This document shows positions 12,452 through 23,639 of a stretch of 64,000 nucleotides of DNA, in pieces (the stretch's first letter is position 1; each line of letters opens with the position of its first letter). Below the pieces are notes generated by a model. It made no database searches and was not told where the DNA came from. It saw only the letters and a program-made list of their open reading frames with translations. The position numbers and the translations under genes were made by a program. The stretch is from Melieria omissa (Eukaryota > Arthropoda > Insecta > Diptera > Ulidiidae). The stretch is taken from the NCBI GenBank assembly GCA_963971225.1, contig OZ020267.1:47501993-47565992 (forward strand). Reading direction: 5' to 3'.

Positions 12452-13090
12452 ACACGCATATTCATATCTCTGCTGACTGCAAGCAGAGAGAGTTGCTTGC
12501 GTGACTTCATCTTTGCTCTCCGGATGTGGCTATGCTGTAAAAACCACACTCACGTGGCTTTATTGAAAAAGCCACGGCAAATTTTTGAAGCGCCACTGAT
12601 TTGTGTGAACGTAAAACATCTTATAGTTTAATTAAAATATTAAAAAAAATCAACAAATGGTAGTGCTTTGTGAATGCACTTTATTCAAATGTTTTTATAT
12701 ATGTTAAAATTAATTTGTATGCTTACTTTCTATAAAATTAATGATGATAATTAATAATAAAAGTAAAACAAACAAAACAAAATTTTATGAATTTTATCGT
12801 ACAAAATTTTGCTAAATTTTGCTGGTAAAATGTTTGGAAATGCGAACATTTACCATGGTCTTCTTTGAATTTGCAATATATAAAGGTTTTGCAATTTAAT
12901 GAGCTGAGACAAATTGGCATTTAAACCCCAAATATATTTCTAACAAAAAATAATACAGTAATGTTAAACAACGCCTACGCTAACAGTATTTCTAAATTTC
13001 ATACTTTCGGTGTTATTTTTGTTGAAAGAGCATTTAAGTTCATTTATTCGATATTTCAATTCGATACGATACTTTTCAAAACTTATAATT
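12452..13090. other. no gene seen
   Basis: Strongly AT-rich below 12630. No motif is recognised. Confidence 0.4.
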
Positions 13091-13093
13091 AAA

Positions 13094-13490
13094 TACTTAC
13101 TTACTTACTTAACTGGCCATAACAACCCATTACCGTAACGCGGTCTGCCTCAAAAGATCTCTCTCCAGGCGCCTTTGCTTTGCATTTGCGCCGTCGACCT
13201 CCAACTACTGTATCCGATACCTTTTTTGCCGGAGCTTTATTGTCCACACGGCACACATGGCCAAGCTAGCGTAGCCGCTGGAAATTAATTCGCTGCAGTA
13301 CGTCCGTGTCTTTATACAGCTCATACAGCTCGTTACAGGTTCGTATACGATAGTTGTTGCCAATATGAACAGGGCCGAAGATTCTGCGAAATACCTTCCT
13401 CTCGAACACCCAAGCGCCGCTGTATCCTGACGCGACAGTGTCAATGGCAATGTCCTGTTCAGACAGCCAAATAAATTGATCCAATTTTGT
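13094..13490 (-). mobile_element. RTE-like LINE 3' fragment, decayed
   Basis: This is a diverged partner of 6113-6445, with a TACTTACTTACTTAACTGGC tail at 13096-13115. Pieces of the same C-terminal protein are visible but frameshifted and with stops. It extends further 5' than the first copy (13330-13480 covers CGAATCTTCGGCCCTGTTC on the minus strand). It is non-functional. Confidence 0.65.
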
Positions 13491-13605
13491 TTTTAATTGA
13501 GTTTACCTCAATTTAGCTTACATCTCAACTTAGGCGTTGTCGAAAGTGTTATTGTTTTGATTGAAGAATCGTTTTTTTATGTTTATGTATAAAAAAGTTC
13601 TTTAA

Positions 13606-13837
13606 CACTCCGATAACCGACAAATTTTTAAACGGCTAACGCCCAAGAAAGACCTGTATAATTAAGTGTTACATACTGTATCTAGATGTGTTTGGAAAGC
13701 AAAAAGCTAAGCGTCGTGTATATTTTTTAGTAAACATATGTGTATTTTTTACCACAGACAGATAGGCAAAAACGTATGCAATATAAAATAATTAAAAACG
13801 CCATAGGTCCCTATGGACCTTGTTGGGCATCGGAGGG
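13606..13837. mobile_element. TTAA-bounded MITE, 232 bp
   Basis: TTAA at 13602-13605 and 13838-13841. Ends are CACTCCGAT and ATCGGAGGG. Near the right end is the palindrome ATAGGTCCCTATGGACCT. There is no coding content. Confidence 0.65.
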
Positions 13838-13841
13838 TTAA

Positions 13842-14505
13842 AAAGTTCAACATCCCTACTGATGCACACAATTTTTAAGCGAATGTAAAGCAAACAAATG
13901 TTAACAAACGTCTTGCACTTCTGTTTCTCAATTTTATCGCAAAATAAATCGTTAAAGTTTGGCTTTTTTCGAACGCTAGAGTTTTACCCCTTAATTGATG
14001 CTAATTGTGAAAGTGACGAATTAAGTATGAATATGTAATATAAGTATATCAAAATGACTACGGCTTACTAACTACACTGATTACTAACTAAGCTGATTTT
14101 ATAAAAAAAATAATGCATAATCCATACTTAACTTGTTTATGGATGGAAAACATTTTTTTAATAAATAAAAATAGAAGAATATAATTTAGGGGTATGATAC
14201 TACAGGCTGAACATGTATTTTTTAAACGTTAAAGTCTATTTAAAAGGACATCGGAACACAAACGACATACTATGAATGACCTCTAGTTTCACGCTTATGA
14301 GTATACAAATTTTTTCTACTTCCCGCTCTCTCAATTTTCATTTTTCACATTAAAACAACAACCGTGCCCGTGACTGTCAGCATATCAACGAACTATCTAA
14401 GCATAAATTAAGAAATCAGCTAATTTTATTTGTTGACAGAGAGAAAGATATCGCCACTCAGTTTTAATCCATACATGCCACACAAATTAAATCTTTTTCA
14501 AGACA
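13842..14505. other. no gene seen
   Basis: AT-rich sequence without recognisable repeats. Confidence 0.4.
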
Positions 14506-14590
14506 TGGTTGGTTGCAGTGGCTGCCTCTATATGGGAGACATTTAGGCCTCTATATGGGCCCGTTATGATACCACAAATATTTCCAGTTA
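14506..14590 (-). repeat. LINE/SINE 3'-tail copy
   Basis: On the minus strand it reads TGTGGTATCATAACGGGCCC ... AGGCCTAAATG ... AGAGGCAGCCACTGCAACC. This matches the 3' tail of the SINE at 55362-55748 and, less closely, the LINE at 56592-58763. Only the tail is present. Confidence 0.65.
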
Positions 14591-14863
14591 ATATTATTGA
14601 ATGCATTAGCATCACACGATTTAAAGTATTAATATATTTAAAAAAATAATAATAATTTCATTCCCTTTTGTATATTTAACAAACTCTGGTAATTTTTGCA
14701 TTTTCCTCTTCATTCAGAATCAGTGTTTGAAGTTCTCACTAGAAAATAGCAAACAACACAAGTTTCCCGACTACTCCTATCGAGAATGAAGTAGCAGTAG
14801 CAGGAGCCGGAGCACGAAAAGGAAATGCAAGCACTCAGCTCTACTACGGAGCCGCGGTAGCAA

Positions 14864-15148
14864 CAGTGATAAAGTGATAGAAATCTCCCAGTTTTCTGGT
14901 GCCTCTACATGCACGGAATTTCACTTTTATGTTGTGTAATTAACGCTTGAAATTAATGAAAACATACATTAAAAAGCAGACAATTGAGAGGCAACTGGCG
15001 GCATTTTACTTTGCATACTCATCCCTCACATAGGGAAAAGAGCGAAAACATTGAACAGCTGATGAATGCCGCACACACAGACTGTGTACGTGAATTGCAA
15101 AAATTGCACAAAAATCTACTTTGACAGTTTCCTATCACTTTATCACTG
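14864..15148. mobile_element. MITE with CAGTGATAAAG ends
   Basis: A 285-bp unit with inverted ends CAGTGATAAAGTGATAG, flanked by the direct repeat GTAGCAA (14857-14863 and 15149-15155). End sequence and 7-8-bp duplication suggest a hAT-type MITE. It is inserted in an AGC/GCC-rich sequence of another repeat. Confidence 0.7.
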
Positions 15149-15248
15149 GTAGCAACACGAGCGACCCCGTAGCCGTAGACGGTTTTCAGCAATAGCCGTT
15201 CGTTTCTGAAATGCAGCTCCCGGCTACTGCTCTGCTACTTCACGTTAG

Positions 15249-15380
15249 CCGGTAGCCGAGCAATCCTCGTTTGACTCTTTTGTGGTAACTTTTGGAGCCC
15301 GAAAATACGAGTACGTAGCCGAGCAATGCTGCCTTGGCTCTTTTGTGACTACTTTTGGGGCCGTACGTGAAAATGCAGCG
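15249..15380 (+). repeat. two tandem ~65-bp units
   Basis: GTAGCCGAGCAATCCTCGTT...CTCTTTTGTGGTAACTTTTGG is followed by GTAGCCGAGCAATGCTGCCT...CTCTTTTGTGACTACTTTTGG. The first 60 bases of each are close copies. Confidence 0.7.
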
Positions 15381-15719
15381 GCAGAAATAATCCTTTGCTT
15401 AAAAATGTATGCTAATCAGGCATAATGATTGTAAATACTCCAACTAACAAATATCTGTACAAAACATTGTACAGAAACTAATAGTTTAGTAGCTATGGCT
15501 CTTGAAACTTGAAGCATTTTTGTTCACATAAAAAAGTTTCGTTGGGTGATGGAAAATAGTAGAAGCAAGCAAGATTTGTTTAAAATAAACTTTAAACTTT
15601 GCAAATCTGTTTAGCATTATTGTAGCTATGAGGCAGCACCAGTTTTATGTGTTTGCTTTAATCGTATGTTAAATACCGTTACTTTAAAAATTCATAAACA
15701 CAAGTACAAGGTGTATTAA

Positions 15720-15987
15720 AACGTTGGGCCAGGCGCCGGTCCCAGGGGACCGGCAGTGAACTTTCCGTGTGGCCGGCGCCGGTCCCTGAGGACCGGCACT
15801 AGAATTTTCGTTTGGCTGGCATCGGTCCGTGGGACCGACAGTATTAAAGTTAAAAATAAATATAGTCTCAATGAAATGTGATCAAATGTAGTTTTAAGTG
15901 ATCAAATTTAGTTTTAGTTTACAAAGAAGAATTCCTTATCTCTCGTCGGCTGAACGGAAAGGACTGCCCGTGGCCGGGCTCAACGTG
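15720..15987. mobile_element. TTAA-bounded element with three GC-rich hairpin repeats
   Basis: TTAA at 15716-15719 and 15988-15991. Ends are AACGTTGGGCC and the inverse-like GGGCTCAACGTG. The left third is three tandem ~45-bp units (15722-15840), each holding a palindrome of the type GCCGGTCCCnnGGGACCGGC and a TTTTCGTT/TTTCCGTG spacer. The element is strikingly GC-rich against its surroundings. 35525-35732 has the same plan. Confidence 0.65.
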
Positions 15988-15991
15988 TTAA

Positions 15992-18061
15992 TAAGATGAT
16001 AGCACAACGGCAACAACAAAAACCCCATGCATTTGTAAGTGCTTTTGGGCGTGCTTATTGTCAAAATCAAATCAGCACACACAGTGGTGGGCGGTCATTT
16101 TGACAATTAGCATGCCCATTCGCGAATAATCAGAAGAAAGTCAAAAGAAACAAGTTTACCAGCTGTGGTGCCACCACTACCTTGTAAATTTACCTTGCAC
16201 AAGTACTACAAAGTCAATATTTGATTGTCTCTATTAAAGCTGAAAGTAATGGGCCAGTTACCCGAGACATAATTTACAGCCCTATTCTGGCTATTCTGGA
16301 TTTTCTATTCAGCGCTTGTTAGATTTTTGATCAAACATTTTTTATCCTATTCTTACGTAAATCTCACAAGGAGGAAGCTGTAAAATTTCACCACAGCGCA
16401 CAGTGATTCGTTCCATAGACAAAATTCAAAAAAATTATGGTCTCAGAATTTAACGATTTTGATGTCATTTGAAAGAAAAAACTCCAATTAAGAAAACCCC
16501 AAAAAATCTGTGCAAAAAATCAATTAGTGCCTGTGCAAAAGCGACTCAAAGTTGACACTTTTTTCTCAAAAAAATTGGAACTCATATTTTCTGTTTTTTA
16601 GTCTATTGAGTAAAAAAAATTGTAAAAATAAATAGTTACCAAGAAGTTGCTTAAACTTTCAATAAAGAATAAGAAATGATGTGGCCATTTTCGCTTTTAA
16701 TGTTTTCTCAAAATTTGTCAAGTTGAGGCTTTTACTTCACTTTTAATTCAAAATAGTTTTCTAAATTAAAAATCTGAATATTGGCAAAACTTAGAGGAAA
16801 ATATCTAAAAAGTATGTGAAAGTATGTTCCTGGATTTTTTTTTATTTTAAGAAGCATTCTTTCTTTGTCGGATAATGTAATTATATCCTCCAATATCTTC
16901 CGATCTCAGAAAATAATTCAATTTGAAAACTGGTCTAAACACGTATTTTTCGACAAATTTTATTTAATTTATGCCTAAAAGTATGCAATCAGCACGAAAA
17001 ATGATAAAATCTGCAAAAATGCAAAACATACATCTATAGTTGTCGTTTTGATTGCAAAACCAGAGGGTTCTAAGAAAATTTCTGTTACTGTTTGGAATAA
17101 TCAATGTTGACGTTACCGATTAAATGTAAAATCTGAAAAATCTAGCCAACACACTTGGTGCTATAGCTCTCCAAAAGTGACGAAATCTGAAAATTTAAGA
17201 CACTGGCATTGTCAAACTACAAAAGTATAAGAAAAACAAATTAGAGATTTCAATTCAGCAGACCATGATTAACTAGTATACCAAATTTCATGAAAAACGG
17301 ACCACTCCTTCTAATTTTGTCCCGCGGTTGTATGGGGTCGAATCACTGTGCAGCGAGGTGAAAAGTTATGTTCATTTTGGTTTCACTGTAAATGGCAGAT
17401 AAATGGAAAAGAAGAAGAAGAAGCTGTGAAATTTAAACATTTGAAAATAAATTCAAATAAAATGTCCACTAGGAAGTAAGTATTCTTTACAAATTCAGCT
17501 GATTTGATTTTTAATTATTTATTATGTTGCAAGGTTTGAGCGAACTAAGCAGGACAGTGATGCCAACATGTTTTTAAAAAAATCCCTACCGCATCTCAAG
17601 AAAATCCCAATTTTTCCTTATGCAAATATAAAGTTTCCCTACATATATTTTAAAATATCGAAATTAAACGTCGCAAGCTGCACACTTGCAATTGAAATTA
17701 TTCGTTTCGATTTTTACAAGCCATCCCTTAAATTCAGCCAGCTGTCATTAAAGTTTTGCTTTCGATACTTAACTTTTGCTCGCTTCGTAGAACCCGTTTC
17801 TAAAAAAAAGATGAATTGCAAGAATTGCTTATTCTACAAACAATTTTAAGTTGTTTAATTATTATTTTTGATTTTCATCTTTGATAGCTGCACTGCTGAT
17901 TTCTTCGCACGACGCTGCGATAAAATTAGAATTTGTTCTGTTGTCGGACGACCGGTCGTCGATCGAATATCGCAGTCGTCGTCGTTGTGGGCTATCACAT
18001 GCACTGCTGTGTGTTTTAATTTTGACAGCGTTGTTGCGTAATATTCGGCCGACGATTTGAT
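15992..18061. other. no gene seen in 2 kb
   Basis: This is mostly AT-rich unique sequence. 17570-17850 is an open frame (MFLKKSLPHLKKIP...) with no family resemblance. It is probably decayed element DNA, but no ends were found. Confidence 0.4.
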
Positions 18062-18262
18062 TTTGTTTATACCATATGTGTGGTTTCTTGTAGCCCTTCT
18101 AATGCATGAAAACCACTCCGCTTTCCTTCTCAACAGTCTAGGAATGTATACGTTTTCATATTTGTGAAAATTTATTTCATTTGTCAAAGTTTATTTCATT
18201 TGTGAAAGTTGTCAGCTGATTGATACTAGAGCTGTCTGAAATTATAATGTCAAGAGGGCTAG
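18062..18262 (+). repeat. dispersed repeat R2
   Basis: Second copy of the repeat inside the Harbinger-type MITE at 11519-11750. Confidence 0.7.
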
Positions 18263-18639
18263 TGAGAATATACTAGCAAATCTTTTAAATAAAATAAAAC
18301 AAAAGCACTAAAAAACGCATCAAGCACCAAGCTCAATATTTTCCGCGTTTTGATTTTCAAAAAGCACTAAATTTAGTGCGAAACGCAATAAGCTGGCAAC
18401 AGTGGTATAATGTGCATAATTCGCGTAAAATGAGCGCAAACAATTGAAATTATGCTTTTGCTTTTGTTGGCTTTTTTGGTGGTTGATTGCTTCGATTAGT
18501 GGCGCGCACAGGGCGGGAACATTTTGGGATTCAAGCTCACCCAAATACAAAAAGTTCTTTTGGAAAACCCCTCCAAAATGAAATCCTGTCTGAGCCGCTG
18601 ACTTCAATGCCTTTGTGCTTTCTGTGAGCAAATAGGGGC

Positions 18640-18745
18640 GTTAATATTATCACGCTCTCGCTGTGCCGGCGCTTGCTTGCTCTCGATAATGAAAATATTG
18701 AAAATTCGAGCTTGCTATGCAATTGTATGGACGTAGGATATCTTA
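18640..18745 (-). repeat. dispersed repeat R1
   Basis: Inverse copy of 8706-8860: GCTCTCGATAATGAAAATAT and CAATTGTATGGACGTAGGAT. The sequence between 18263 and 18640 holds AAATTTAGTGCGAAACGC, also seen inverted near 29640-29700. Confidence 0.6.
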
Positions 18746-18837
18746 TAGAGTTATATAAAAAATATACAATATAAAGAATACGCATCTTTAAAAATTTGTC
18801 AAGCGTGTTTCTTGACGCGAGGGGGAAGACATGAGCG

Positions 18838-20230
18838 GAGGCATAGGTTGCGGGAAATTTGCTCGCGCTCAGCAGTTTGCGATCTTGTTCGTCGAAGCGC
18901 AAGCGGAGAGTAAACAACGAACCAAAGCAAGGTATATTAACAAGGTACGCCAGGCTGGGAGCGGCAGCTTTAAATGTCTCTCTTCACCCTCTTATTTGTG
19001 AACGGTTGCTCTTTTAGTAGAATAAAGAACCATCGAGCAACCGAACCGGCCGACCGAACAACTTTATTACTTTACTTTACTTTATTTTAATGTAGAATGT
19101 ATTTTAGAATAAGGAACTTAAACAAAAATTTAAAACAAAAACAATTGAGAAAAAGTTTTTACGTAAATAAAAAATTATCAAAAACTCTTCCATAGAAATT
19201 TACATTACATTTTTATTTTTGAATGGGCAAAAAATGTATAAGACATTCAGCAACACTATAACAATTTGGTATTATCTTTGTGGCATTCTATTAAAACTAA
19301 CTAATTATAACATTTGTCCTACATAAACGCAGTTTTTAGAGTTTGAGGAATAAATACTAAAAGATGCAACCAACAATTCATTCCTAACAAAAAGCAACTC
19401 TGATTTGGCCCCCTTATTTTGATGGCTCTCTGAGCCTGGCATACCTTGTTAATATACCTTGAACCAAAGCATCGTCATCATCATTTCAACGAAGATGATT
19501 AGGGATTCGCTACTGTTTTTGTTGTTGTCGTTTATTGTGTGTATGATTTTTTGTGTTGCCGATTGGTTTTGCTGCACAAATTTCTGTCATGTCAATCTTT
19601 GTGGTGTATGGCTTTTTGCTGACCAATGCTTTGATTGATTTAAAAATTTGGTGGTTCGAAGTAAAATTATTTGTTTATATTTTCACATGGTTGATTACAA
19701 TTTTGAGAATATGGTAAAACTACGAAAAAAAATTAACTGAGGGGCATATTGACTTCAAAATTCGTGAAACACTTGAAATCAAAAATAATTAGATACGTGT
19801 TTTAATTTTGTTTTTTTTTAATCGAAAACAAGCATTATATGTGGACAGTAAACAAAGTTCCAAAGGATGAGACGGAACATTATTACGGGCTAATAAAAAC
19901 GTTTTCTTGTTTTCCAATTCCATTTTTATTTAATTGTCTTTGTTGATTACTTATTATTTATTTTTTAATTGCCTATAGCAATTATATAGGTCGTCATGCC
20001 AGCCATATTTTATTTTCTATAATTTTGCGCACACTACAGTCGGCAGTGAGTTCAGGAGCAATATGCGACGCCGTGCAGGCTTATAGAAGATGAACAAAAG
20101 CCAGTCTGCCAAAATATAAATCGTTTTACCAGCGCAACAACAAGAACAATAGCACATCGTCTCATCCTCATCGCACAATTGTGCGAGAATGAACAAGTGA
20201 GCACAGACGCGGCATTCGTGTTTCTATGAT
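18838..20230 (+). repeat. dispersed repeat family H, long copy
   Basis: A moderately repetitive unit interrupted by the hAT MITE. Recognisable blocks are GCGCAAGCGGAGAGTAAACA, CATTTCAACGAAGATGATTA, TGTGTTGCCGATTGGTTTTG and GGTCGTCATGCCAGCCATAT. Parts recur at 25830-26150 and 37290-37530 (opposite strand) and at 52150-52530 plus 54440-54800 (same strand). No protein was recognised. Confidence 0.6.
18928..19461. mobile_element. hAT-type MITE with 8-bp TSD
   Basis: A 534-bp element with ends CAAGGTATATTAACAAGGTA and CCTTGTTAATATACCTTG. The 8-bp target AACCAAAG is perfectly duplicated at 18920-18927 and 19462-19469. Other copies of host repeat H read GCTTTGGTTCG across the same point. The 8-bp TSD and CA...TG termini fit hAT. 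A partial copy is at 10845-12451. Confidence 0.85.
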
Positions 20231-20385
20231 TTGCGCTCAGTCATTTCAAGTGTTTCCTCTTGTTGTCTACCCCCCGTATCTTGAAGACGGGTGGCGATAT
20301 CAGCACCCGCATTCACATTTTTGCTTGTACGTGATGCACACTTTTTATGTTTCATACTTTTTGGTTATATGGTGTACATGGTGTC

Positions 20386-20598
20386 ATAACCGGACACTCT
20401 CCGTCGCAGTGTTTTTGTCCGGTTGTGGGAGATGTCCGCTTATAGGAGGGGGCACACAAAAACTTGTAAAATTAGTCCAAGTGTTTCTCGTTTATTTATT
20501 TAATATTTTGAACGAATTTATGAATGTTGAATATTTAATAATATTATTACATGTATAGGTAAAGTACACACATTGTAAAAGTGTATGAATTTTACTAG
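20386..20598 (+). repeat. element G, partial copy
   Basis: CATAACCGGACACTCTCCGT...GTGTTTTTGTCCGGTTGTGG is inverted relative to 24141-24190, and homology continues inward to about 20580 (CATTGTAAAAG). It is a partial copy of 23887-24201, cut by the pogo-like insertion at 20599. It makes a large inverted pair with that copy around the nest. Confidence 0.7.
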
Positions 20599-21262
20599 TA
20601 CTGTACATTCCGTTTAGCTGCCTATTCGCTTTTCTGCTTAGCTGCATGATTTGGCTAAAATACTATTCGCAAACCGAATTTTCTTTGAAAATTTCACATT
20701 GAGCTTCATTTCACTTAGCTGCACTATTCCGTTTAACAGCCCTGTTTTTGAGCAAGTTTTTTTTAATTTGTATGAAAAATACTTCGTTTAGCAGCACACT
20801 ACCTCATTTCAACGTCACTTTTTAAACGGAGGCAATAGTTGTGAAATTGTCAAAAAAGAAATATTCGCAGGGTAAAATTACCGATTATTTGACATAAAAG
20901 CATATCAGTAAGAATATGTACATAAATACTTTCATTATACCCAGTGTATACGTACATACATATTACGTAGGCATAAGCATCTATAAGATAGCCGTTCTAA
21001 TAAAAATTGGTTTGATTTCAATAATTCAATAGATTGGTTCATGCACAATTTTGATATATATAATATATAATTATATTATATTATATATAATATATATATT
21101 TTAACATTTTTATAAAGTTGCGCTAAGGATTGATGTAGATAAAATTTGGCTGTTTCCAAGAACTTTTTAGATATGTATGTATTCCGCTTAACTGAATTTT
21201 TCGCTTAAGTGCCCCAAATCATGTGCATCGAAGGTAAATGCAGCTAAACGGAATCTACTGTA
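20599..21262 (+). mobile_element. pogo-like MITE (family C), complete copy
   Basis: Ends are TACTGTACATTCCGTTTAGC and the inverse of TACAGTAGATTCCGTTTAGC, beginning with the TA target. Subterminal sequence repeats CGCTTAACTG. The terminus resembles the Drosophila pogo terminus (from memory of the family, not checked). It is 664 bp with no transposase and is AT-rich inside, with a TATATAATAT run at 21055-21100. It provides empty-site sequence for insertions in the other copies at 33632-35515 and 40340-42790. Confidence 0.75.
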
Positions 21263-21358
21263 TTATGTTAAATCAACTTGTTCCTCATAATGTTTACCTG
21301 TTGAATGAATGAATTTTAGACCCGAAAATGATATGGTTAGAACACACTACAGCACATA

Positions 21359-23628
21359 AGGTCCGTTTCCGAAAACCGGCAGTGATATCAAAAAAGCGTC
21401 TTCTGATGAAGTTCCACTGGCTAACAGTGCAATTTGATAATAATAAAAAAAAAATTAAAAATCGTGGCTACTTCTTTATTAGAAAGACTTTTTTATAAAA
21501 ACGCTGGAAAAAAGTAAGTTCAAATAGTTTTAAATTGGTTTACGCTTACCACTAATGCTTCTTCTTATTTTAAGTAATTTTTTCCGATAAAAAAGAATAG
21601 AATTTGGATGGGCCGGACGGATATCATGGCTACTGGCGAAACTTGCGGAAAGAACCTGTAATTGTTTCCAAACGGAACTACGGTAGTGGAACAGTAATGG
21701 TATGGGGTGCAATTTCATCCGAAGGATGCCTCGAACTACAATTTACATCGAGCCGAATGAAAAGCAGTGACTACATTGGTGTGTTGCGCATGAGTCTACT
21801 TCCTTTTTTGAGCCAACAGACATCCAATGGCTATGTAACACTTCGTTCAATAATGTGTGTGACTAACTAATTAAAACACATTTTTTTGCCAAAATTCGTT
21901 CCCCTTTTAGGGAGATACAATCATTCCAACGCTTTTCCAATCTTTCGATACCGCCTTTGTAGAACGATTTTTCTTTGCCTTCAAAATAGGCGTTAGTTTC
22001 GGCGATTACTTCATCATTTGAGCCAAATCTCTTACCACGGAGCATCTTTTTGAGGTCTGCGAAGAGCCAGTAGTCGCTGGGGGCCAGATCTGGAGAATAC
22101 GGGGGATGAGGAAGCAATTCGAAGCATTTTCATTTCAATGCATTTTTGCCATCGTTTTCATCGAATTGTGACACGGTGCATTGTCTTGGTGAAACAACAC
22201 TTTTTTCTTCTTCATATGGGACCGCTTAATCGCGATTTCTTCTTTCAAACGTTCCAACAACGCTATATAATAGTCGCTATTGATTGTTTTCCCTTTCTCA
22301 AGATAGCCGATGAATATTATTCCGTGCACATCCCAAAATACTGACGCCATAACCTTGCCAGCCGATGTTTGTGCCTTTGGACGCTTTGGGCGGCTTTCAC
22401 CGGTTGCATGTCACTCAGCAGACTGCCGATTTGACTCTGGAGTGAAATGGTGGATCCATGTTTCATCCATTGTGATGTACCGACGCAAAACTCCGACTTG
22501 TTGCGCGTAAACATGTCCAAACAGCTCTTTGAATCATCGATTCGTTGTTGTTTTTGCTCCGGTGTGAGCAAACGCGGCACCCATTTCGAAAACACCTTTT
22601 TCATAACCAAATGTTCGTGTATTATGGTGTGTACACTGCCTGCTGATGTCTTTAGAATGTCAGCAATCTCCCCCACTTTCACTTTACGGTCGGACATAAT
22701 GATTTTCAGTGTTTTTTCAACGTTTTCCGGAATAACAGCGTCATTTGGCCGTCCAGTAGATGGAATGTCATCGGTGTCTGTACGACCACGTTTGAATTCG
22801 GCATACCAATAATGTTTTTCAAGCCATTCCTGGCATTGAACCGTATTTTTTTTCATTAAAAAACAATGATAAATCAGCACACGGAATTGCTTTGAATTCA
22901 TTTTTTTTTTGAAAACTCAAAAGTAGTGTCACTTAAAGCACTGTAACTTGTAAACTAATGGTCGGATTGACATATAATTTTGACAGTAAGCCTAAAAAGG
23001 TTCATAATTTCGAAAAAAATATTGATTTAGTATTAGTGCCGCCATCTATGTGTCAGTCACACACATTATTGAACGAAGTGTTATTCCAACAGGACAATGC
23101 CGCCATCCACACTTGTCGCGAAACCATGACTTGGTTTTCAGCCAATAATGTGAAGTTATGGATTGGCCGGCCTACTCCCAGACCTCAACCCCTTTGCAAA
23201 TTTGTGGGGAATTCTAGTTCGTCGCGTCTACGCAGGAAACAAGCAGTTTAGTCTGTTGAACTAAAGGCTGCCATTCTCAAAGAATGGTACAACATCTATG
23301 TAAATGTAATGCAAAAATTGATTCATAGCATGAATGGTAGAATATCCAATGCTGTGTTAAATAAAGGAAAGAGTCGCAAAACTTACGTGATTTTCTTCTT
23401 CCTGAAACCTTTTTTGCCTACTTAACACAAGTGGCGTTATAAACATGAAACACTGAATATATAAAAAAGTTTTTCTAATAAAGAAGTAGCCACGATTTTT
23501 GATCTTTTTTTTTTTATTATTATCAAATTGCGCTGTTAGCCAGTGCAACTTCATCAGAAGACGCTTTTTTGATATCACTGTTGGTTATTCAAGAAAATCG
23601 ATTGGCGTTATAATTATGAAACGGACCT
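21359..23628 (+). mobile_element. Tc1-like element, broken by nested mariner
   Basis: Ends AGGTCCGTTTC and its inverse, flanked by TA (21357-21358, 23629-23630). Long inverted repeats of about 130-160 bp include ATATCAAAAAAGCGTCTTCT and AATCGTGGCTACTTC. The left one has lost ~27 bp near its tip. Plus-strand transposase pieces: FSDKKE then a TAG stop then NLDGPDGYHGYWRNLRKEP, SVMVWGA-type GTVMVWGAISSEGCLELQF, then after the insertion FQQDNAAIHTCRETMTWF. The N-terminal DNA-binding half is missing. The first two catalytic D positions are visible (FSD and QQDN). At the third site the usual NPIENLW-like motif reads PFANLW in a shifted frame, so the catalytic E is A. Defects are therefore a 5' deletion, a stop, the mariner insertion, a frameshift and a changed active-site residue. 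Confidence 0.9.
21838..23081 (-). mobile_element. mariner (irritans-like) inside Tc1-like transposase
   Basis: 1244 bp with perfect 26-bp inverted ends beginning ACACTTCGTTCAATAATGTG. TA is duplicated at 21836-21837 and 23082-23083. Removing it rejoins the Tc1 frame as SNGYV/FQQDNA. The minus-strand transposase lies in three pieces. 22901-22317 (MNSKQFRVLIYHCFL ... KFKRG-type ... IIHEHLVMKKVFSKWVPR) lacks ~16 residues of the first helix-turn-helix after EKHYW. The TMDETW first-aspartate motif is present but in another frame near 22450. 22350-22135 has VMASVFWDVHGIIFIGYLEK and FHQDNAPCH (second D), then a stop. 22117-21863 has LPHPPYSPDLAPSDYW (third D). D34D spacing and these motifs mark the irritans subfamily (Himar-like). 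It is inactive through deletion, frameshifts and a stop. Confidence 0.9.
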
Positions 23629-23639
23629 TATGTATATCT

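Noticed and set aside
22317..22344. Plus-strand frames at 22138-22812 as genes
   Set aside because: They are antisense shadows of the irritans-like mariner transposase.
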